A stretch of 42,148 nucleotides of DNA, taken from NCBI GenBank assembly GCA_015179025.1, contig WHUX01000333.1, forward strand, positions 1 to 42,148, read 5' to 3'. The DNA comes from Terfezia claveryi (taxonomy: Eukaryota > Ascomycota > Pezizomycetes > Pezizales > Pezizaceae). Below are positions 21,520 to 29,752 of this stretch, piece after piece. The notes under the pieces are model-generated. The model was not told where the DNA came from. It did not search any database and saw only the letters and a program-made list of their open reading frames with translations. Made by a program: the position numbers and the translations under genes. Positions within the stretch are counted from its first letter, which is position 1. Every line of letters begins with the position of its first letter.

Positions 21520-21762
21520 GGATTTTTCTTTTTTTCCTATATTAGGCATTAGGTTTTTTGAATTATCTTTACGTTTTTGTTTTACCTGTATTTCTTATGC
21601 CATATTGTCCCAGGGGTGCAAAGAGACGTACGCAGCTATGTTTTGGCTGTTGTATATGAGGACTGGTCCTCAAGCCCCATCCATTGTTGTTAGTAGCAAT
21701 AATGATTCTGATTGCATGATCAATTAGGTTCTTGCGGACAAGAACCTTAAGGGGGGAGGCAC
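21520..21762 (+). other. Copy D 3' untranslated region, hairpin and polypurine tract
   Basis: After the native pol stop come about 200 noncoding bases, then a perfect 9-bp hairpin (AGGTTCTTG-CGGA-CAAGAACCT, 21726-21747), then TAA and GGGGGGAGGCAC up to the LTR. The hairpin and tract are the same in A, and nearly so in C. Confidence 0.75.
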
Positions 21763-23217
21763 TGTCACGGGGTGACATCCAGCCCTACCAAAGGTACTTG
21801 GGCCCTTATAGAACGACCCTAGAATCTATATGAACTCTAGGTACACTCTTAGCAGTGTGGTGCAAACGTTTCTAATACTTATCTATAAGAGTTAAGTATA
21901 TGAAACGGGTATGAACCTCGGAATAGTTTATAATCATCCTAGATGGTTAAGACCCTTATGGAACGTCCATAGACCCTTGAGGGAGCTACGGTTTAAGTTT
22001 CATAAGAATCCGATTAACGGTTCAATAGTTATACTCAGATTAATATGCTGACTATATGCATATATATGCTAGCTATATTAGCTGTTACCCTGAAGTCTTG
22101 GCGTTACCCTGAATATTGAATTATTACCCTGAACTGCAGGAAAATAATTCGGTAAAAATAACTAAAAAAATGAAGGACCGAGGGCGCACTTTAGACCAAA
22201 GTGCGTCCGGTGACACTATAAGGGAGTGCGCCCAGGACAGAGGCCAAAGGTAGGGCCAAAACATAAAGTTCTCCGAATTTAATGTTTCAAGGTTCTATCT
22301 AGGCCTACTCTTCGTCCTGATTCCATTTCTGCAATCCTTTTTATGATCGGAGTTAAACTCATGGAGATATAAGACTTTTAATATGGTCAAATAGTCCACG
22401 AGGAGGTTTACTATTATTGGTAATAACTCCATGAATAATTTGGGTATCGAGATAAACTAAGATTCTATAATCTTCTATGCGTTGATACCTTTCCAATGGT
22501 AATCTACTTGTGACCCACGGTTCTCTATTCATAGAGTTATGTGCAGTTGAAAATTATTTTCAATGGACACTAGACACTATTAAGTGAATATTGCCGGAAA
22601 CATAATTAGATACTTCGGATATTGTCGGATGGTAATTCGATAGTATCGGGGATTGGTAACGTATCTGGATTGAATTTAGTTGTCTCGGATAAGAATTCTT
22701 TAATGGGATAAGCGAGCTATAAGCGAAGTACGTATAACATGCAGACATGGAATATCTCTACGTTCGGTTAGTAACCTGTGACAACGAGTGCAGATAGCAA
22801 CTGCATTAACAAAGGTGTGGATGGCATAACACTTAGGAAGAAATTCCGAGGTGACAGGTAGGCCCGCGTTTTATAAAATATTTTTATCATAAGAATATCT
22901 ACAAACACCGCGGGATATAAATAGTGCAAGTAGTTCCGGTTGAATTTATTCTACCACCAGCGAGTATTCGAAAGCAAGAGCACCTTGAGTACACGAAGCC
23001 TACAAAGTTCTAAGTCTTGAGTTAACTTTACGTTCAAGCGACATAGGATTTATTTTGTGTTGCGAAATAAGATCCGTCGTGAGGGACTACAGTTGGATTG
23101 AACTTTACTGCTATAGGATTGATATTCTGTGTTGCGGAATAGATATCGTTGCGGCAGCAAATTACGGCCGTCCTAATAGTCGCAAGAGCGCTATCAGTCA
23201 ATAGGGCCCCCGTGACA
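21763..23217 (+). repeat. Gypsy-1 copy D 3' LTR
   Basis: This 1455-bp LTR has the same landmarks as the 5' LTR. Its left part carries variants of the A/B and C type (CAATAGTTAT; ACGGGTATG). Its right part carries E-type variants (GGTCAAATA, CCGAGGTGAC, ACGTTCAAGCG). The D 5' LTR shows the opposite arrangement. Confidence 0.94.
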
Positions 23218-23281
23218 CTTGGTGTATTGAACTAGACATGATTTTGAGTAATAGCAAATGAACAGAATCACTGGTACATAA
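23218..23281 (-). other. Copy C leader and first gag codons
   Basis: Read on the minus strand, the LTR is followed by TTATGTACCAGTGATTCTG, then ATG at 23237 and about seven gag codons (ATGTCTAGTTCAATACACC), up to D. The segment matches the leader of D and E but lacks ACTTTGTAG, so the candidate self-priming match is lost in C. Confidence 0.8.
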
Positions 23282-24723
23282 TGTCATAGGTGCCCTATTG
23301 ACTGATAGCGCTCTTGCAACTATTAGGACGGCCGTAATTTGCTGCCGCAACGATATCTATTCCCAACACAGAATTCAATCCTATAGCAGTAAAGTTATCC
23401 AACTATAGTCCTCACGACGATCTTATTTGCAACACAAAATAAATCCTATGTGCTTAACTAAAGTTAACTCAAGACTTAGAACTTTGTAGGCTTCGTGTAC
23501 TCAAGGTGCTCTTGCTTTCGAATACTGCTGGTGGTAGAATAAATTCAACCGGAACTACTTGCACTATTTATATCCCGCGTGTTGTAGATATTCTTATGAT
23601 AAAAATATTTTATAAAACGGGCCTACCTGTCACTTGGAATTTCTTCCTAAGTGTTATGCCATCCACACCTTTGTTAATGCAGTTGCTATCTGCACTCGTT
23701 GTCACAGGTTACTAACCCGAACGTAGAGAATATTCCCATGTCTGCATGTTATACGTACTTCGCTTATAGCTCGCTTATCCCATTAAAGAATTCTTATCCG
23801 AGACAACTAAATTCAATTTCAGATACGTTACCAATCCCCGATACTATCGAATTACCATCCGACAATATCCGAAGGCATCTAATTATGTTTCCGGCAATAT
23901 TCACTTAATAGTGTCTAGTGTCCATTGAAAATAATTTTCAACTGCACATAACTCTATGAATAGAGAACCGTGGGTCACAAGTAGATTACCATTGGAAAGG
24001 TATCAACGCATAGAAGATTATAGAATCTTAGTTTATCCGATACCCAAATTATTCACGGAGTTATTACCAATAATAAGTAAACCTCCTCGTGGACCTATAT
24101 GACCATATTAAAAGTCTTATATCTCCATGAGTTTAACTCCGATCATAAAAGGATTGCAGAAATGGAATCAGGACGAAGAGTAGGCCTAGATAGAACCTTG
24201 AAACATTAAATTCGGAGAACTTTATGTTTTGGCCCTACCTTTGGCCTCTGTCTGGGCGCACTCCCTTATAGTGTCACCGGACGCACTTTGGTCTAAAGTG
24301 CGCCCTCGGTCCTTCATTTTTTTAGTTATTTTTACCGAATTATTTTCCTGCAGTTCAGGGTAATAATTCAATATTCAGGGTAACGCCAAGACTTCAGGGT
24401 AACAGCTAATATAGCTAGCATATATATGCATATAGCCAGCATATTGATCTGGGTATAACTATTGAACCGTTAATCGGATTCTTATGAAACTTAAACCGTA
24501 GCTCCCTCAAGGGTCTATGGACGTTCCATAAGGGTCTTAACCATCTAGGATGATTATAAACTATTTCGAGGTTCATACCGTTTCATATACTTAACTCTTA
24601 TAGATAAGTATTAGAAATGTTTGCACCACACTACTAAGAGTGTACCTAGAATCCATATAGATTCTAGGGTGGTTCTATGAGGGCCCAAGTACCTTTAGTA
24701 GGGCTGGATGTCACCCCGTGACA
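23282..24723 (-). repeat. Gypsy-1 copy C 5' LTR
   Basis: This 1442-bp LTR, read on the minus strand, starts at 24723 with TGTCACGGGG and ends near 23282 with an altered terminus (GGGCACCTATGACA in place of GGGCCCCCGTGACA). About fifteen single-base losses cluster at 23345-23640. The GATAC duplication follows at 24724. Confidence 0.93.
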
Positions 24724-24728
24724 GATAC
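24724..24728. repeat. Right target-site duplication of copy C (GATAC)
   Basis: Second copy of the five bases at 6474-6478; see that entry. B's reverse transcriptase continues from here. Confidence 0.93.
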
Positions 24729-27017
24729 TCCGAACCGGCAAGATAAGACCGAGTAAAAGCAGTGCTGGCGCTCCTATATTCTTCGCCAAACAGCCAAATG
24801 GCAAGCTCAGAATAGTTGTAGACTATAGAGGGCTCAATGCCATAACCAGAAAAGACAAGTATCCCCTACCACTCATGACTACCCTAATGGAACAAGTTGG
24901 TACTTCACAGGTTTTCTCCAAACTCGATCTCAAACTCGGGTTTAACCTACTTAGAATAGCAGCCGGAGACGAGTGGAAAACAGCATTCAAGACAAGATAT
25001 GGCTGGTACGAATATACGGTTATGCCTTTTGGGCTAACTAATGCGCCATCTGTTTTCCAGCGACATGTTAACAATATTCTATCGGAATGAATTGACTGAG
25101 GAATAGTTGTATATATTGATAATATCCTTATTTATACCCAAACAGAGGAAGAACATGTCGAGCTCGTCCGTTGGGTGCTGCAGAAACTAACGGAGAATAA
25201 CCTTTGTGTCAATATAGACAAGTGTATCTTCTATGTCCCAGAAGTCGAATTTGTGGGATTTAAAGTAGGTACAAAGGGGATACAAATGGGACAGAAGAAA
25301 GTTGAGGACATCCTCGCCTGGTAGGCTCCTCGGAACGTCAAAGAAGTGCAGAGGTTTATTGGATTTGCTAATTTCTATTGCTGGTTTATTCAAGGCTTTT
25401 GTAGTTTGGCTTTGCCGATTCAGGCATTAACGCACAATGGAGTTCCTTATAACTGGACACAGCAGTGTCAATAGGCTTTCGATGAGTTGAAATATAGGTT
25501 CACCACCCCTCTGATACTATGCCATTATCACCCAGAACGACTAAAAATAATCGAGACAAATGCGTCTGATCTAGCGAATGCTGGTATTCTATCCCAAAAA
25601 GAACCAGATGGTCGTTGGCACCCAGTAGCGTACTATTCAAAATGCTTTATCCCAGCAGAACTTAATTATGATATCCATGACAAAGAGATGGTCATAATTG
25701 TTAATTGTTTCCAGGAATGGAGACATTTTCTTATGGATGCCCTGGAGGAGATAATAGTATATACGGATCACAAGAACCTTGAGTACTTGAATTCCACTAA
25801 GATACTCAATCGAAGGTAGGCCAGATGGGCGGAAATACTAAGCCAGTTTAATTTTAGAATCATCTACCCCCTAGGTAATAAAAATGGCAAAGCAGATGCG
25901 CTTTTTCGTCAGGTTGATCCTGACCACGATAGAGGGGGAGAGAAGCAGGACCACACAATTCGGATGTTCAAGCCTAGTCAATTCCAACTAGGAACAAGTG
26001 AGGAGAGTCTAGTAACGCGCCGTATTATGGCAGTGAAGGCCTCACAAACGTAAGAATCAAGTTGGTCAAAAGAGATCCTAAAGGCTGGCCTCAAGGATGA
26101 CAAGTGGTTAGGGATTCAGAATGCGTTGAAGTTTGGCAAGGAGTACCCTGGACTCGATCATTACGGTTTAAAAGATGACATGGTAACCTATGAACGTCGC
26201 CTATATATACCTGACAACAACTCCCTTAAGTTGAAAGTGGCTTTCCAGTGTCACGATACTAAAGTTGCAGGTCATTTCGGACGTGACAAAACTCTCGAGC
26301 TCATGAAATGAAATTACTACTAGCCAAATATGGAAGACTGGGTACGAAACTACGTTCGCATATATGATGCTTGCCAAAGAAACAAGACAGCAAGATATAA
26401 GAAATATGGCAAGCTCGTACCTCTTCCAATCCCCTATAGGCCGTGGGAATATATTTCGATGGATTTCATCACTGATTTACCACTAGTCAAAGGGTATAAT
26501 CAGATCTGGGTTATTGTTGATAGGTTTACTAAGATGTCACATTTCATTCCCTTAAAGAACCAGAAGGCAAAAGAGTTGGCTGGAATATTTGTCAAGGAGG
26601 TTTGGAGGCTGCATGGATTACCAAAGAGGGTTGTTTTGGATCGAGATTCGGTGTTTACAAGTTCGTTTTGGATGGAGGTAATGCGGTTATTAGGAGTTGA
26701 GTTGGATAAGTCCTCTGCATATCACCCCCAGACTGATGGTCAAACTGAACGAGTTAACTAGACCCTTGAGCATTATCTACGGACGTATTGCTGTTGGGAT
26801 CAGGATGACTGGGTCGAGTTATTACTATTTGCCGAGTTCTATTATAATAACAGTGTCCACTCTAGTACTAAACTCACACCATTCTTTGCTGCATATGCTC
26901 AACACCCAGAAAATAATTTCCAGAACCCAACCGAAGGCTCAACTGAATCAAACAACCCTGAGGCAGTCAAGACAGTCCAAACCTTGGACGCAATGAGAGA
27001 GGCTATGAGGGAGAACA
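24724..27017 (+). pseudogene. Gypsy-1 copy B pol, second part: reverse transcriptase to integrase
   Basis: This continues B after C. It covers reverse transcriptase (KLDLKLGFN near 24916; the catalytic YIDD reads YIDN, since GATAAT replaces GATGAT near 25118), RNase H (IIETNASD, a changed Asp, near 25546), the integrase zinc region and the DDE core to about residue AMREAMREN, where it stops at 27017. Nonsense codons at 25088, 25096, 25322, 25472, 25817, 26309, 26321 and 26759 are all explained by C-to-T or G-to-A (CGA to TGA, CAG to TAG, TGG to TAG). Length changes are rare here, unlike in D. No chromodomain or 3' LTR of B is seen; other sequence begins at 27018. Confidence 0.92.
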
Positions 27018-27467
27018 TGTATTAAAAAACGCGTTCAAATGCCCTCTCTTACACCACAAATCACATACACATGCATTATTCATTCCTAATTACATTCCAC
27101 CACATGTCAAATCATGTGCTTCATACTTACATAGATTAAGTATTTCCATATCCTTTTCACATGCATAACTCTATTATTAGTTATGTTATTCACGCTCTAA
27201 TAACTGTGTTTTAGCTCTATTCACATGCTTACAACACATGTTAAACCATATTCTGAGTTATACTTCTGTTAAACTTTATTGTTATAAACTCAAATATGTT
27301 GAGTATGTTGTAATCATGTTGAACGCATTTAGCACACTCTGGCTTATGCTATAGCTTGCTGGAATCGTTTATATATAGGAGGGGAATTCCCTTCCTTCAG
27401 AGATTATCAGTTCACATCAGTTCACATCAGTTCACATCAGTTCACATCAGTTCACATCAGCTCACAC
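27018..27467 (+). other. LTR-like or promoter-like stretch of unknown family
   Basis: These 450 bp have no coding potential. They are A/T-rich with several CACATG words, then TTTATATATAGGAGGGG near 27370 and, 40 bp later, the 10-bp tandem repeat. The start TGTATTAAAAA abuts the broken end of B. TATA followed by about 90 bp fits the 3' part of an LTR, but I find no matching end or partner copy in the window. Confidence 0.4.
27411..27460 (+). repeat. Five tandem copies of TTCACATCAG
   Basis: Five perfect 10-bp units are followed by one variant (CTCACACTG). The period equals one helical turn. The array lies about 40 bp downstream of a TATA-like box and ends at the next LTR boundary. Confidence 0.9.
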
Positions 27468-28433
27468 TGTTATGGACGGAGGTTGGAAGGTAATTCCTGC
27501 ATCGACGCGGTAAACAACGACTTATTCTGGTTCGGGGTATCACCTGCGATCGCAGGTGATGGACGCGAGTGTCGAGGTATTGCATATGTAGGGAGCTCTA
27601 CGTATGTGATCAGGTGCCTAGGGACTTCGGGTGAAACCAAAGTCGAGCGAGGTATCGAGGTCAAGGTTGAGAAGGTGAGGTAGTCTGAGCTACACTCAAG
27701 AACAGTGGTGCAGATATATTTGTATAACGACTAGGTACAGGAAGGTAGACAAGTTGTTACGTGGGGAAGAAAGAAAGAGAATACAAATGGCAAGAACAGG
27801 CTTCTTTTATAGAGATCCTGTCTCCATCTCAAACAACACCTTTTTGGCTAACACAACGGTCTAGACAAAGCATAACGGAAGATGAACACGCAAGCCAGCT
27901 CACGGATATACGGATCCTGTGAGATCGTCGAGAACGAGGCGTCTGGCAATAACGGATAACGCTGGTGCGAACAGAAGACCTGAAGAATTATACATAAGCG
28001 AAGGTGAAATTTCTGATAAGCTAAAGAAAGAGTTTTGAGCGAGAGCAGGTTGTTCCCAATCTGAGAGTCGTGCCAGTTTTGGTTTGACTCTCAAATAAGG
28101 TCTGGGTCAAAATAGGGTTCAAGGGTTTCCGGGGTATTTCCTAAATCTGAGAGTCGTGCCAGTTTTGGTTCGACTCTCAAATAAGGTTCAGGTCAAATTA
28201 AGGTTCGAGGTTTTCCAGGGTATTTCCTAGTTTGAGAGTCGTGCCAGTTTTGGTTCGACTCTCAAGTGTCAAATCCATAAGCGAGCGACTAGGACTTCCG
28301 GGATGCAGTCGGATGTCGGCTAGCCAGGAGAGGCAGGGTCGAGAACATAGTCACATGATATACTTTGGCAAGTGCGTGGGTTGCCGGCGATATCGATCGG
28401 GGTCAGGATCGTGATTCGAGAGGGTTCGTAACA
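27468..28433 (-). repeat. LTR of a third Gypsy-like family (Gypsy-3), minus strand
   Basis: This 966-bp unit is bounded by near-inverted ends: TGTTATGGAC on the left and GTTCGTAACA on the right (8 of 10 complementary, both mismatches transitions). On the minus strand it has CTATAAAAG near 27805-27812, about 620 bp from its start, as expected for a U3/R boundary. U3 contains the 86-bp tandem hairpin units. No interior of this family is seen on either side and no 5-bp duplication is evident (CACAC against CTGCC), so it may be a solo LTR or a fragment. The short open frames inside it are not convincing genes. Confidence 0.55.
28059..28268. repeat. Tandem units of about 86 bp, each with a perfect hairpin
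   Basis: Two full units and a partial third repeat at 28063, 28149 and 28234 (measured at GAGAGTCG). Units two and three contain GAGAGTCG...CGACTCTC around TGCCAGTTTTGGTT; in unit one a C-to-T change breaks one pair. They lie within U3 of the Gypsy-3 LTR. Confidence 0.85.
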
Positions 28434-28564
28434 CTGCCTCCCTTGACATACGCGGCAACTGCTTCCGCATGTCTCGTGTCCCCTGCCCTCTGCCCCTCTT
28501 GCCTCTTGCCCTTGCCTCCCGTCTCAGCCTCCCCCTGGTCATACACGTAGCGTTCCTACGTGTG
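28434..28564 (+). repeat. Fragment related to the Gypsy-2 LTR
   Basis: Read forward, this matches the reverse complement of 31155-31280 over its whole length: CTGCCTCCC, GGCAAC(T/C)GCTTCCGC, TGTCTCGTG, CCTCTTGCCCTTG, GTTCCTACGTGTGTG, with a 10-bp insertion. It contains a perfect inverted repeat ACACGTAG-CGTTC-CTACGTGT. It ends in the (TG) run, where Copia-1 appears to have inserted. Confidence 0.65.
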
Positions 28565-28802
28565 TGTTATCCTATAATACATACATCAATCTCATTCACT
28601 CATATATTCTCCTATATATTCTACGTTTCTAGTGCACGCTCTACAGCGTCCTCTACAGTATTCACAACGTCCTCTACATTCTCCAGAACGTCCTCCACCA
28701 GCCTATTAGATCCGTTCCCAAGTTTCTCCTTTATTGGATACTTGGTTGAATTACCGCTGCCTATTGGATATAGTGTATATCTCATATACCTGTATCTCAA
28801 CA
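28565..28802 (+). repeat. Copia-1 5' LTR (left edge inferred)
   Basis: The right edge is firm: CTCAACA is followed directly by the primer-binding site. The left edge, TGTTATCC at 28565, is chosen because it begins TGTTA, lies where similarity to the Gypsy-2 LTR ends, and gives a 238-bp LTR with a TATA-like CCTATATATTC near 28611. The 3' LTR is not in the window. Confidence 0.55.
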
Positions 28803-28816
28803 GGTTATGAGCCCGG
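28803..28816 (+). other. Copia-1 primer-binding site for an initiator tRNA fragment
   Basis: GGTTATGAGCCCGG is complementary to the anticodon arm of initiator tRNA-Met (CCGGGCTCATAACC), not to its 3' end. Drosophila copia is known to prime from a cleaved half of this tRNA, and the position right after LTR ...CAACA fits. It is a primer site, not a tRNA gene. Confidence 0.8.
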
Positions 28817-28855
28817 TCTGCTCTACCTCAACCACAACTATCGAACGCATCTACA

Positions 28856-29752
28856 ATGGCTCAATCATTGTCACCAGATCCCTTGAACCTTCGAGAACCT
28901 CAACAACAAGTCCAAGTCTTTAAAATCGCTAAAGACTTTCGTCAAGCCTCGGTCAAAATCGATAATATTGATCCATTAGTTGGTCAAACCAACTATGAAG
29001 ACTGGGCAGACATGATGAAAATGGTCTTTCGTGGAATGGGAACTACCTCTATTGTTATTGATGGCGTTACACCCTCAGAAAATGCGTCTGCAAAAGAAAA
29101 AGATGCATATACCACTTTGTCTCAATCTGCTCTCTTAATTTTGATGCAAGTTTTGAGCAAACCTATCCTCAAAAAGGTCTCCAAATTCGAAACCCCACAT
29201 ACTATTTGGACCTATCTGAAGAACACCTACCACGTTGATAATGCCTTCAGTTATATTCAACAGTGGAATAACTTCACTTCGATTTCTACCAACTTCAATC
29301 CTACCAAACCCATCCATGAATTTATCGATATTTATGAACACGAATGGGAACGACTATACCAACAAAGTGCGTCCGGTCCTGCCAATAGCTACAGACAAGC
29401 ACTACGCACATTCTTAGGATTTGATGAAGTAAAAAGAGATTTTTTGCTAGGGGCTCTTATTAAGCATTACCCCAATCCAGTTGATAATCTGTCAACTAAA
29501 GACAATCTCACATATGCAGAATTGAAGTCTAAACTTCATAGTCTGGCTACCATTCATCAATTGGCAACCTCAGCAGACTCTGCTCTAATTAATACTAAAG
29601 CTCCAGCGTCCAAAAAAAACGCAAAAGGAATGCTAGTATATCTAATGCAAAAGAGTCCACTGAAAATATCAAATCAAAGTGGTGTACTTATTGCAAGAAA
29701 CATAATAAAACTCCATTCAAAGGCCATAATTGGAACGAATGTAGACGTTTGA
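28856..29752 (+). CDS. Copia-1 gag, N-terminal frame
   Basis: The 298-residue frame begins at the first ATG after the primer site (MAQSLSPDP). Residues about 30-230 resemble the copia gag domain (LVGQTNYEDWADMMKMVFRGMG; PHTIWTYLKNTYH; LGALIKHYPNPVDNLSTKDNLTYAELKSKL). Copia-2 has a homologous segment (SFLIEHHSNIVDNLSTKFDLTYADAKLRL). The native zinc knuckle lies in the -1 frame, entered at the A8C run near 29620, so the last 44 residues here are not native gag sequence. Gag would form the particle around the element's RNA. Confidence 0.88.
   Translation: MAQSLSPDPLNLREPQQQVQVFKIAKDFRQASVKIDNIDPLVGQTNYEDWADMMKMVFRGMGTTSIVIDGVTPSENASAKEKDAYTTLSQSALLILMQVLSKPILKKVSKFETPHTIWTYLKNTYHVDNAFSYIQQWNNFTSISTNFNPTKPIHEFIDIYEHEWERLYQQSASGPANSYRQALRTFLGFDEVKRDFLLGALIKHYPNPVDNLSTKDNLTYAELKSKLHSLATIHQLATSADSALINTKAPASKKNAKGMLVYLMQKSPLKISNQSGVLIARNIIKLHSKAIIGTNVDV
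29614..29620 (+). promoter_or_regulatory. A-AAA-AAC heptamer at the junction of the two Copia-1 frames
   Basis: In the gag frame the codons read TCC AAA AAA AAC GCA. A slip of one base back on the heptamer A-AAA-AAC puts ribosomes in the frame of the zinc knuckle, protease and integrase (CGC AAA AGG...). It is a classical -1 slippery sequence. A one-base loss from the A run would give the same picture, and Copia-2 has no frame change there. Confidence 0.4.

Larger units (their letters stand above)
14023..23217 (+). mobile_element. Gypsy-1 copy D, full-length, inserted in C
   Basis: This 9195-bp element has both LTRs (14023-15481 and 21763-23217), leader, gag, pol with chromodomain, hairpin and polypurine tract. 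It interrupts copy C just after C's gag start. The flanks do not show a matching 5-bp duplication (TTTGT on the left, CTTGG on the right), and C sequence is missing on the left side. It has the longest intact pol stretches in the window and is the best reference for the family, but four or five single-base losses still break pol. Confidence 0.94.
6479..24723 (-). mobile_element. Gypsy-1 copy C, inserted in B and split by D
   Basis: This minus-strand Gypsy-1 element has its 3' LTR at 6479-7933, its interior at 7934-14022 with a 64-bp leader at 23218-23281, and its 5' LTR at 23282-24723. GATAC duplications prove insertion into B. Copy D occupies 14023-23217. At the D junction C has lost roughly 170 bp of early gag. 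The pol is nearly complete but carries several frameshifts. This is the second-youngest event in the left nest. Confidence 0.93.

Noticed and set aside
23699..23908. 69-codon frames in the LTRs (also 14840-15049 and 2683-2865)
   Set aside because: They recur because the LTR recurs; they are interrupted in some copies and show no coding features.
27411..27460. CRISPR-like array
   Set aside because: Units are contiguous 10-mers without spacers, in a eukaryotic context.
28059..28268. CRISPR-like or miRNA-precursor-like repeats
   Set aside because: Only two and a half tandem units, in LTR sequence; the spacing sequence is itself repeated.
27470..28414. Possible small host genes (60 to 66 codons)
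   Set aside because: They overlap each other on both strands in a region bounded by LTR-like ends, without recognisable motifs.
28469..28810. 113-codon frame with Ser/Thr-rich, hydrophobic sequence
   Set aside because: It crosses the Gypsy-2-like fragment, the Copia-1 LTR and the primer site, so it is not a native gene.
28803..28816. tRNA gene
   Set aside because: Only the complement of an anticodon arm is present, at the position of a copia primer site; no cloverleaf follows.
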